A stretch of 64,000 nucleotides of DNA from Flagellimonas sp947499585 (GTDB lineage: Bacteria > Bacteroidota > Bacteroidia > Flavobacteriales > Flavobacteriaceae): positions 310,001-374,000 of the forward strand of contig NZ_CP138995.1 in assembly GCF_044596045.1 (NCBI RefSeq), in the 5' to 3' direction. Shown here piece by piece: positions 17,055 to 25,080 of the stretch. How positions within the stretch are numbered: position 1 is the stretch's first letter; the number at the start of each line of letters is the position of its first letter. The notes below the pieces were generated by a model, which did not search any database, was not told where the DNA came from, and saw nothing but the letters and a program-made list of their open reading frames with translations. The position numbers were made by a program, and so were the translations under genes.

Positions 17055-18350
17055 CTATTCATATTTTTTAAAGACATGGTGCCCATACCAACTAATATAT
17101 ACAAAGCAAAGCATGGGTAATATAAAAGAGAAGTTTACCTCTGAGACCCCTAAAATTTTGATATCAGCAACACCATTTCCTCCAAGATCAATAATCATTC
17201 CCTGAAGTTTCGGCATTAAAGCACCACCAACGATGGCCATAATCAAACCGGCAGAACCCACTTTGGACTGATCTTCGGTAAGATTACCCAGAGCAATACC
17301 GTAAATGGTGGGAAACATGAGGGACATGAACATGGAAATTCCAACAATACAATAAAGCCCTACAATTCCTTTTACGAGAATAGCCCCAAGGGTGCACCAC
17401 AAAGCCATGATGGCAAATAATTTCAGCAATTTACCTGGACTCATAAATCTTAATAGATAGGTTCCTATAGCACGGCCTACTACAAATACAACAAAAGCAG
17501 CCATTTGATAATATCCAGCGGTTACACTATCCATTCCTATGGCCTCTGCATATTGGTAGATGTATGTCCAGCACATGATCTGTGCCCCTACATATAAAAT
17601 TTGGGCCAATACACCCATAACATATTTCTTGTTTTTGGATAATGTTTTAAAAATCATCCCAATACTTGGTATACCATCCTTGTCTCTGGCTTGCGGCATT
17701 TTACTAACAAGAAAAACAACAAAAATTATGGATATGACCAATCCCAAAATCACATATGGATCCCGGATGACCAATAAGTCTGAGGTCCTCACTAAAGTTT
17801 TGGCTGCCTCATCCAGCGCACTAAAATCTTCTATATCATCTGACTGTAGATTTTTGAGCACAAATTGCTGGGCAACGAAGAGCCCGCCTATCAAACCTAC
17901 AGGGTTAAATGCTTGTGCAAGGTTTAAGCGTTGCGTAGCGGTTTCTTTGGCTCCCATGGCCAATGCGTATGGGTTTGCAGCAGTTTCCAAAAATGCCAAC
18001 CCAAAAGTCAGTATGTAAAGACCTAAACAGAAAAACCAGAATTTTTCGGTTATGGCTGCTGGGTAAAACATAAGTGCACCAACAGCGTATAAACCCAAAC
18101 CTATAAGAATGCCAACTTTATAGGAGTACTTTCTCATAAACAGTGCAGCCGGTAATGCCATACAGAAATATCCCCCGTAGAAGGCCATTTGCACCCAAGC
18201 GGCTTGTGAATTTGAGAGCTCCAACACCTTCTTGAACGCTTGTACCATAGGATCGGTGACCGCATTTGCAAAACCCCAAAGTGCAAAAAGGGAGGTGACT
18301 AGGATAAATGGAAAAAGTACTTCTTTGGATACTACTTTTGGTCGACTCAT
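17055..18350 (-). CDS. fucP: L-fucose:H+ symporter (FucP-type MFS permease)
   Basis: The 431-residue protein has 12 predicted membrane helices and the features of the FucP/sugar-porter branch of the major facilitator superfamily. Near the N-terminus stands FALWGFANAVTDPM; the middle has FGLAFLETAANPYALAMG with the conserved ETAANPY segment. It would import L-fucose with protons across the inner membrane after the fucosidases release it in the periplasm. It lies 4 bp from the dehydrogenase gene upstream and 3 bp from the mutarotase gene downstream. Confidence 0.9.
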   Translation of the reverse strand: MSRPKVVSKEVLFPFILVTSLFALWGFANAVTDPMVQAFKKVLELSNSQAAWVQMAFYGGYFCMALPAALFMRKYSYKVGILIGLGLYAVGALMFYPAAITEKFWFFCLGLYILTFGLAFLETAANPYALAMGAKETATQRLNLAQAFNPVGLIGGLFVAQQFVLKNLQSDDIEDFSALDEAAKTLVRTSDLLVIRDPYVILGLVISIIFVVFLVSKMPQARDKDGIPSIGMIFKTLSKNKKYVMGVLAQILYVGAQIMCWTYIYQYAEAIGMDSVTAGYYQMAAFVVFVVGRAIGTYLLRFMSPGKLLKLFAIMALWCTLGAILVKGIVGLYCIVGISMFMSLMFPTIYGIALGNLTEDQSKVGSAGLIMAIVGGALMPKLQGMIIDLGGNGVADIKILGVSEVNFSFILPMLCFVYISWYGHHVFKKYE

Positions 18351-18354
18351 AATT

Positions 18355-19149
18355 TTAATTGCTTGGTTTGGTTAATGTTCTATCCAAATGGGTATAGCCG
18401 CCATCAACATAAATAAGCTGCCCAGTTGTATGGTTTGATTTTTCTGAAAGCAAAAAAACCACTGCATTGGCAATCTCCTCCGCAGAGGTCATCCGGTTTT
18501 CCAAGGGTATTTTATCTGTAATTTCCTTCAATTTTTCCTCAGGATTTTCGAATGTTTTGACCCATCGTTCATATAATGGGGTATAGCACTCAGCAACAAT
18601 CACCGCATTCACCCTAATTGCGTACGGAAGTAATTCTACTGCCCACTCACGGGTAAGGGAGTTTCTTGCTCCGTTGGCAGCTGCATATCCAGAAGTGCCT
18701 CCCTGACCGGTAACCGAGGTTTTAGAGCCAATATTTACAATACTTCCACCACTTTTTTTCAATTCTGGAAGGGCGTGATGGGCCATCAAGTAATAGTGCC
18801 CTACATTACGCTCCAAAGAGCGTTTAAAATCTTCATAATTGCCATGCTCCAATCCAACCCCATCATTAACACCTGCATTGTTGACAAGCCCATCTATTCT
18901 CCCAAATTCTTTCACTACTTTTTCAATTGCGTTCCTGCATTGTTCAGGATTTGTGAGCTCTGCTAGGGCATAAAAGGCCTTTCCTCCTTTTTGTATAATT
19001 GCATCAACCGCTTTTTGTACATCATGTTCTTTTCGGCCAATAATTACAGGGACAGCTCCTTCATCTGCAAGCACATTACAAATCCCATTTCCGATGCCTT
19101 TGTCACCTCCTGTGACTATAATGACTTTATCTTTCAATCCTAGGTCCAT
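18355..19149 (-). CDS. SDR-family L-fucose dehydrogenase (probable)
   Basis: The 264-residue short-chain dehydrogenase has the cofactor motif TGGDKGIG (about 14-21), NNAG (about 90) and GSKTSVTGQGG before the active-site tyrosine. It should oxidise L-fucose to L-fucono-lactone with NAD(P)+, the first step of the pathway. Oddly, the usual Y-x3-K reads Tyr-Ala-Ala-Ala-Asn (GYAAANGARN); the DNA codon is AAC, so the catalytic lysine is replaced. I have the impression that related Bacteroidota proteins share this Asn but cannot verify it. The assignment rests on operon context, and another role in the operon is possible. Confidence 0.75.
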   Translation of the reverse strand: MDLGLKDKVIIVTGGDKGIGNGICNVLADEGAVPVIIGRKEHDVQKAVDAIIQKGGKAFYALAELTNPEQCRNAIEKVVKEFGRIDGLVNNAGVNDGVGLEHGNYEDFKRSLERNVGHYYLMAHHALPELKKSGGSIVNIGSKTSVTGQGGTSGYAAANGARNSLTREWAVELLPYAIRVNAVIVAECYTPLYERWVKTFENPEEKLKEITDKIPLENRMTSAEEIANAVVFLLSEKSNHTTGQLIYVDGGYTHLDRTLTKPSN

Positions 19150-19154
19150 AATAC

Positions 19155-21248
19155 TTATTTGGTCAATACTCCTATTTCGCCAAAAGAAACTCTCGGGTCT
19201 TCTCCATGAATTTTGAGTGCCTTTAATTTAATATATCTCCCTGACAATGTTTCAAAAGATACCTTTTGTTCAATTCTATTGTTGACAACATTCCCAAACT
19301 CACCTTTTACAGCTGTTTTCCAATTCTTGTTATCCGTACTGACCAAAAACTCATAATGGGTTATTATGCCAAATGGATAGCGTATTTGTATGGGCCAATA
19401 TGTAAAGCCCCTCAACTCGAAGGATTTACCCAAATCTATTGTAATTTCCGGTGTCTTTTGGTCTTCTTTGTCCGTTGCCCAAAATGTATGGGGGTTTCCA
19501 TCCATTAGTTTTTCTGCATCTTCCAAATTCCCTGAAGAAGCAGCTATTAAGTGCCATTCCTTTTTAGCAATATCAAAATATTGGTTTGCCGGTTGGGTTT
19601 GTTGTCCGCTATCTGTATCTACAGCTATCGCCTTTATAGTAGCTGGTTCTTTCAAAGAAAAGGGCTTTGTGTATTTTGAAGATGATGTTGTTGGGTCACT
19701 GCCATTCGTTGTAAAATAAATATCAACCTTATCATCTGGCACGCTAATGGAAACCATTCCATCTCGATTTCTTGAAAAGACCGGTTCAACCAAAAGTGCC
19801 GGAGCTCTGTATAGTTCCAGATTTGAAAGAGTTACAGGTCCTTTCGAATCAAGTATTTCTACCTGTATTTTATCTGCTTTTACAGTTTCAAATTGAAGAA
19901 TACGCTTATTGCCAATAGTGGTCTGTTCATCAATGGTTTTCCATTCGTCGTTCACCTCTGCGCTAACCTTAAATTTTTTAACTCGTTGTCCCAAAGGAAT
20001 ATATTCCTGCAAAACAATACGATTGACCTCTGTAGGTTCTTCAAATGAAACAGTAATGGACGCTTGGATTTTACCATCATTGGTGGCCCAATAGCTTTCC
20101 TTATCACCATCGATAGCATTTTCCGCGGAAAAAGCGGAGTCATTGCCACGTACATCTGAAGCAACAATAGTCTGTCCCTGTGCCAATTCATTTGCAAAAT
20201 CTTTGTCAATTTGTTGTTTCAAAGCCAATAATTGCTCAACGTCCTTTTCATGAACAAGGCCTCTATCATCTACCGGTAGGTTTAATAAGAAATTGCCATT
20301 CCTTCCTACGGACTCATAAAAAGTCTGCACCAATCGTGGTAACGTCTTTACTTGGTGGTCTTCACCAGGATGGTAATACCAACCTGGACGAATTGAAGTA
20401 TTTACTTCAGCTGGAAGCCAATGCGTACCATCTTCATGCCCTGATCGCAACTCTACATATCTAGGCCAGCCCGGATGTATCTCATCCCTACGCATAACAC
20501 TCCAGTTGGTTTCGTTTGCCCAACCTTCTTCATTTCCTACCCATCTAACATCTGGCCCACCATCACTAAATATGACGGCATTAGGCTGTAATTCCCGAAC
20601 CATTTTGGTGGTTTTGGGCCACTCGTAATAGGTTTTATTATCAATTTTACGGGTTTCATTTGCTCCTCCATAATACCCCGACCCTCCATTGGCACCATCA
20701 AACCAAACTTCAAACAATTCACCATAATTGGTCAAAAGCTCTCTCAGTTGTTCATGAAATAGTTGCACATATTCAGGTTTGCCGTAATGTTCATTATTAC
20801 GGTCCCATGGAGAAAGGTAAAGCCCCAATTTAAGGCCATACTCTTTACAGGCATCTGCTAAATCTTGAACCAAATCACCCTGACCGTTTTTCCAGGGTGA
20901 ATTTTTAACGGAATGTTCTGTGGTTTTGGTTGGCCATAAGCAGAAACCGTCATGATGTTTGGCGGTAAGAATTATACCTTTCATTCCAGCTTCTTTGCCC
21001 ACTTTGGCCCATTGGCGCGTATCCAATTGTGTTGGATTAAACTGTTCCGGTTTCTCTCCTCCGGTACCCCATTCCATGTCGGTAAAAGTATTCATGTTAA
21101 AGTGGACAAAAGCGTAATACTCCAACTCATGCCACGCCAATTGGCGTTCCGAAGGAACAGGACCAACAGGCTCAGGAGGAATTTGACTGTTACACGATAC
21201 GGATAATATTATTGCTCCTGCTATAACAAATTGGAGTATTTTTTTCAT
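19155..21248 (-). CDS. GH29 alpha-L-fucosidase lipoprotein with carbohydrate-binding modules
   Basis: The 697-residue lipoprotein (lipid-accepting Cys at about 20, SVSCNS) has an N-terminal GH29 catalytic domain (about 30-370). It contains the family's LTAKHHDGFCLWPT segment and the nucleophile Asp in EVWFDGANGG. After it come an F5/8 type C (CBM32-like) domain (about 375-490), a chitobiase-like beta-sandwich (FTTNGSDPTTSSSKY, about 520-560) and a second F5/8 type C domain to the end. Unlike the other two GH29 enzymes here, it is large and multi-modular, resembling GH29 subfamily B enzymes that prefer branched alpha-1,3/1,4-fucose. The gene is 2 bp from the sulfatase upstream and 5 bp from the dehydrogenase downstream. 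Confidence 0.9.
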   Translation of the reverse strand: MKKILQFVIAGAIILSVSCNSQIPPEPVGPVPSERQLAWHELEYYAFVHFNMNTFTDMEWGTGGEKPEQFNPTQLDTRQWAKVGKEAGMKGIILTAKHHDGFCLWPTKTTEHSVKNSPWKNGQGDLVQDLADACKEYGLKLGLYLSPWDRNNEHYGKPEYVQLFHEQLRELLTNYGELFEVWFDGANGGSGYYGGANETRKIDNKTYYEWPKTTKMVRELQPNAVIFSDGGPDVRWVGNEEGWANETNWSVMRRDEIHPGWPRYVELRSGHEDGTHWLPAEVNTSIRPGWYYHPGEDHQVKTLPRLVQTFYESVGRNGNFLLNLPVDDRGLVHEKDVEQLLALKQQIDKDFANELAQGQTIVASDVRGNDSAFSAENAIDGDKESYWATNDGKIQASITVSFEEPTEVNRIVLQEYIPLGQRVKKFKVSAEVNDEWKTIDEQTTIGNKRILQFETVKADKIQVEILDSKGPVTLSNLELYRAPALLVEPVFSRNRDGMVSISVPDDKVDIYFTTNGSDPTTSSSKYTKPFSLKEPATIKAIAVDTDSGQQTQPANQYFDIAKKEWHLIAASSGNLEDAEKLMDGNPHTFWATDKEDQKTPEITIDLGKSFELRGFTYWPIQIRYPFGIITHYEFLVSTDNKNWKTAVKGEFGNVVNNRIEQKVSFETLSGRYIKLKALKIHGEDPRVSFGEIGVLTK

Positions 21249-21250
21249 AA

Positions 21251-22801
21251 CTACTGCTTACCTATGTTTATTTTTTGGTTGGGTAATGGGATTATTTGTC
21301 CGGATTCCTTATCGGAAGGCATTTGTGCGTTTACCTTAATGAGGTATTCTGATAGTATTTGTGCCATTTCCCTTGTCTTTTCTGCTTCAGTTGATATCAT
21401 GTTTTCGGTTTCTCCAATATCGTTGGTGATATTATACAACTCCATATGTTGATCTTGGTGAAAATAAATCAACTTCCAATCTCCCAATCTTATGGCGCTA
21501 AAAGCTCCAATACCAGGACCTTCAGGTCCCCATTCGTTAGGGTAGTGCCAAAACAATGGTCGCTCTTCTTCATTGGCCACTTCACCTTTTAAGATAGAGG
21601 TAAAGCTTTTTCCATCAATAGTTTGAACTTTATTGCTATTTGAAATTCCTGCCATTTCTAAAATGGTGGGATAAAAATCTTCAATAATCACATAGTCATC
21701 AGTTGATGCCCCTGGTTTTATGGTTCCTGGCCATTTCACCAACATTGGTTCCCTTATGCCTCCTTCATAGATGGAACCTTTTCCGCTGGCCAGAGGCCTA
21801 TTATGGGTGTGCGGTTCGCCACCTCGGGCAACAGCGCTCAATCCACCATTATCTGACATGAAAAGGATGATTGTATTGTCCTCTAGCTGATTTTTTTCTA
21901 GATAATCCATGATGTCGCCCAAACTTTTGTCCATTCCTTCGACCATGGAAGCATATTTTGCTTCTGTAGAATCCAATCCTGCCTCCACATACTTTTGAAA
22001 ATATCTTTTATCCCCCATAATTGGAGTGTGAACCGCATAATGTGACATATACAGGAAAAAGGGTTTCTTGCCTTTAACGGAATCCAAAACACTTAAAGAT
22101 TCTTGTGTAAGTGCCTCGGTCAGGTAGATATCCTTTCCATGGTATTTTTCCAGTCCTGGGACAGCCCAAACTTCTTTACCTTCCTTGCCCTTCCCAAAAT
22201 TCTCCGTACCAAGATAACTTTCCGGGGCACCAGCTGCATGTCCAGCTATGTTCACATCAAAACCCAGGTTTAACGGATTATCCCCCGGTGTCCCAATAGC
22301 CCCAAAATGGGCCTTGCCTGTATGTATGGTGTAGTACCCTGCATCCTGTAGTAATTTGGGCAATGGAGTTGCGTGAACCGCTTTAGGGTCACCTTCAACG
22401 GGGCTCATTCCGTTCACATTCCATTCTGGAAAACTTAGCGTAGGATGATTCGTCTCCATGGGTTGAAGAGCATCCTTCATAAGCGTCCAATTGGTAACTC
22501 TATGTCTAGCTGCATTCATTCCTGTCATAAGGCTCACCCTTGTAGGAGAGCATACAGGAGTTGCATAGGCCTGGGTGAATTTCATGCCTTCTGCGGCCAA
22601 ACGTTCCATGTTTGGGGTATGATATAAGTCATTATATTCAGTTCTTTGGCTCCAAAAAGGAACAGAGGTATCCTGCCAACCCATATCATCTACCAAAAAA
22701 AGGACAATGTTTGGTTGTTGTAGAATTTGCTTTTCAACTTCTCCGCACGAGCAGAGTATAATCAACAAGCATAAAAAGCCAAAAAAATTACTACTCCACA
22801 T
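21251..22801 (-). CDS. Family S1 sulfatase, lipoprotein
   Basis: This 516-residue formylglycine-dependent sulfatase has a lipoprotein signal (IILCSCG, Cys17 or Cys19), the metal-binding LFLVDDMGWQD and the active-site motif C-S-P-T-R with Cys84, which must be converted to formylglycine by a maturase encoded elsewhere. Further conserved parts are HTGKAHFG, MSDNGG and SGKGSIYEGGIREP. It removes sulfate esters from glycans at the cell surface or periplasm. As the only sulfatase in the fucose operon it likely desulfates fucose or a neighbouring sugar. The exact position attacked cannot be told. Its start overlaps the phosphodiesterase stop by 11 bp. Confidence 0.9.
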   Translation of the reverse strand: MWSSNFFGFLCLLIILCSCGEVEKQILQQPNIVLFLVDDMGWQDTSVPFWSQRTEYNDLYHTPNMERLAAEGMKFTQAYATPVCSPTRVSLMTGMNAARHRVTNWTLMKDALQPMETNHPTLSFPEWNVNGMSPVEGDPKAVHATPLPKLLQDAGYYTIHTGKAHFGAIGTPGDNPLNLGFDVNIAGHAAGAPESYLGTENFGKGKEGKEVWAVPGLEKYHGKDIYLTEALTQESLSVLDSVKGKKPFFLYMSHYAVHTPIMGDKRYFQKYVEAGLDSTEAKYASMVEGMDKSLGDIMDYLEKNQLEDNTIILFMSDNGGLSAVARGGEPHTHNRPLASGKGSIYEGGIREPMLVKWPGTIKPGASTDDYVIIEDFYPTILEMAGISNSNKVQTIDGKSFTSILKGEVANEEERPLFWHYPNEWGPEGPGIGAFSAIRLGDWKLIYFHQDQHMELYNITNDIGETENMISTEAEKTREMAQILSEYLIKVNAQMPSDKESGQIIPLPNQKINIGKQ

Positions 22802-23702
22802 TTTTTATTGCTTCTAAGATTGGTTTTCCTCTCCAAAATTCTGGTGTTTTTAAACCTAGTATATACGCTATTGTAGCCGCCGTGTCATAAGTAACAACAC
22901 TGCTCTCCAATTTTCCTTTGGAACTTATATTCTTGCCATAGATTATCCATGGAATTTCAACTTCCAACAAGGTTTTACCTCCATGTCCTTTTCCAACACC
23001 TCCATGGTCAGAGCTAAATAGTATCACAGTGTGCTCCATCAAGTTATTTTCTTCAAGAGCGCTTAAAATTTTTCCGACCAAGGCATCAATTTTTTCCACT
23101 TCCTTATAATACTCTGGGGTATCATGTCCAATATTATGCCCTGCTCCATCTGGTTGGTCAAAATGTATAAAGGTTAGTGAAGGTTTTTCTTTTAAGATAA
23201 ATTCAATGGCCTTTTGCATAGTCTCTTCATCGGTTTTCCCATTGAAATCGATGTCGACCATATTCTTTTCAAAAAGATAACCAATACCTCCCCAAGAGTA
23301 GGAAACTCCTTTTTTTGTTTCTGGTAGTTGTTGGTGCACCAAGCTAAAAATAGTGGGGTATATGTTCCCGTCGCCAATAACCTTTGAAGGTAATTCTGGC
23401 GTTTTACTTCCCCATTCCGTATACCCATGTAGCTCAGGTCCAGACCCCATGATCATGGATGCCCAATTTACGGCACTGGATGACGGCAGAACTGATCGTG
23501 CCTCAAGGGTATATGATCCATTTTTCATCATCTTTCTTAAATTGGGAACCTTAGCTTTTTTGAAGGCATAAGCCCCAAAACCATCAGACCCGATCAATAC
23601 TACATGCTTTGCCAAAGGTTTTGCCTGTTCTTGACTAATACAACATAAAACGCTGCCAAAAACAAGGAGCATAAAAACAAGTGATTCTTTTTTGAGATTC
23701 AT
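22791..23702 (-). CDS. Type I phosphodiesterase/nucleotide pyrophosphatase-family hydrolase
   Basis: The 303-residue exported protein belongs to the alkaline phosphatase superfamily. The first metal Asp lies in LIGSDGFG (Asp40). The nucleophile position is Ser76 in LPSSSAVNW, aligning with the T-x-PN motif of nucleotide pyrophosphatases. Further metal ligands are in FDQPDGAGHNIGHD and SSDHGGVGKGHGG. It should hydrolyse phosphodiesters, or possibly sulfate esters, since this superfamily is promiscuous. It lacks the sulfatase C-x-P-x-R motif. It lies between the sulfatase and a GH29 gene, so its natural substrate is probably part of, or released from, the same glycan. Confidence 0.8.
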   Translation of the reverse strand: MNLKKESLVFMLLVFGSVLCCISQEQAKPLAKHVVLIGSDGFGAYAFKKAKVPNLRKMMKNGSYTLEARSVLPSSSAVNWASMIMGSGPELHGYTEWGSKTPELPSKVIGDGNIYPTIFSLVHQQLPETKKGVSYSWGGIGYLFEKNMVDIDFNGKTDEETMQKAIEFILKEKPSLTFIHFDQPDGAGHNIGHDTPEYYKEVEKIDALVGKILSALEENNLMEHTVILFSSDHGGVGKGHGGKTLLEVEIPWIIYGKNISSKGKLESSVVTYDTAATIAYILGLKTPEFWRGKPILEAIKNVE

Positions 23703-23712
23703 CTTTAAGTAT

Positions 23713-25080
23713 TTAATTACTTTCTATAACAGCACCATCTTCACGATATAAGTCCACCTCCTTGTCCAATAATAAGGCAAGTACGGTCATGTGGTCATCC
23801 AAAACATGTTCTGGAATATCTATATAGGTGATTCCTGGATAATGGCTCCAATAAACTTTACCAACTACTTTATGGGACAGTTTTGTTCCATTGCCCACCA
23901 CCCAAATCCGATTGATCTTATTTTTAAGTCCGCGAACCACAATTTCACCATTGGGATTGCCCTTAACAAAAAGGTACAATGTTTTTTTATCTTTTGATAA
24001 GGTTGTAGGTCCATAGAAGTGCTCTTTGGGAATGCCCGCCCTTGATCCATAAATAGCCTCTTTGTGTTTAGCGGTCCAGTCTCCCAACTCGTTAAGGATA
24101 TTTACCTGTTCTTTTGGAATGGTTCCGTCCGCTTTAGGGCCTATGTCCAATAGCAGATTTCCACCATTGGAAATAACATCGGAGAAAATTCCAATAATTT
24201 GATCTGGAGTTTTGTAATCATGATCGTTTTTCTGATAGCCCCATGAATTGTTCATGGTCATACACAATTCCCAGTATTTGTTTTTGGGTCTGGTAATGGG
24301 CATTCCTTGCTCTGGTGTTGCATAATCCCCATTTCCTTGTAATCGGGAATTTAAAATTGTATTGGGATTTTTTCCAAACAGCATATTTCTTACTTTAGGC
24401 ACTTCCCATTCTTCAGAACTATGTTCCCAATCTCCATCAAACCAATAAAGATCAGGGTCATATAGGTTTGCTATTTCCTTTAATTGTCCTTGGTAGTATT
24501 TTAAGAATGTATTCCATCGTTTTGGATCTTCCTTTGTTTTGTATCTAAGAGAATCCCTTAAAAAGTGAGTATAATCTCCATAAGACCAATCTGGAAGGGA
24601 GTAATATATTCCAACCTTTAGGTTGTTTTTGCGAAGGGCTTTTACAAATGGACTCAATACATCTTTTTTGGCAGCTGAACTCTTGACCGCGTTGAAATCC
24701 CCATACTTAGAGTTCCATAGCGCAAATCCATCATGATGTTTTGATGTAATCACTGAATATTTAGCCCCACTTTTTTTGATAAGTTCAGCCCAAGCTTCCG
24801 GATTATAATTTTTGGCGGTGAATCCTTTGGTTTGTTTCAAATAATCATCATGTGAGATGTAGCCATTGTAAAATGACCAAGATTCATCAATCCCATTTAC
24901 AGCGTATAGCCCCCAATGGATAAAAATGCCCAGTTTTGCATCTTGAAACCATTGCATTTTTTCATGGTTAACCTTATAGGTATCACTTTCTTGAGCTTTC
25001 AAGGCAGTTACCATGAACAATGATGACAAGATAATCGTAAATAAAACCCTTATAGGTATTTGACTGCTTTGCATGCTCAA
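23713..25080 (-). CDS. GH29 alpha-L-fucosidase
   Basis: The 455-residue protein has a signal peptide (ending about ALKAQ, residue 30) and one GH29 domain. Conserved parts are GIFIHWGLYAV, VITSKHHDGFALWNS, the catalytic Asp in LYWFDGDWEHS, and ISNGGNLLLDIGP. A small C-terminal beta-sandwich follows, as in the family. It is a periplasmic retaining exo-fucosidase. Its ATG overlaps the end of the GH95 gene by 4 bp, and it is followed 10 bp later by the phosphodiesterase. It resembles the third GH29 enzyme of the operon (29965-31308) more than the large modular one. Confidence 0.9.
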   Translation of the reverse strand: MSMQSSQIPIRVLFTIILSSLFMVTALKAQESDTYKVNHEKMQWFQDAKLGIFIHWGLYAVNGIDESWSFYNGYISHDDYLKQTKGFTAKNYNPEAWAELIKKSGAKYSVITSKHHDGFALWNSKYGDFNAVKSSAAKKDVLSPFVKALRKNNLKVGIYYSLPDWSYGDYTHFLRDSLRYKTKEDPKRWNTFLKYYQGQLKEIANLYDPDLYWFDGDWEHSSEEWEVPKVRNMLFGKNPNTILNSRLQGNGDYATPEQGMPITRPKNKYWELCMTMNNSWGYQKNDHDYKTPDQIIGIFSDVISNGGNLLLDIGPKADGTIPKEQVNILNELGDWTAKHKEAIYGSRAGIPKEHFYGPTTLSKDKKTLYLFVKGNPNGEIVVRGLKNKINRIWVVGNGTKLSHKVVGKVYWSHYPGITYIDIPEHVLDDHMTVLALLLDKEVDLYREDGAVIESN

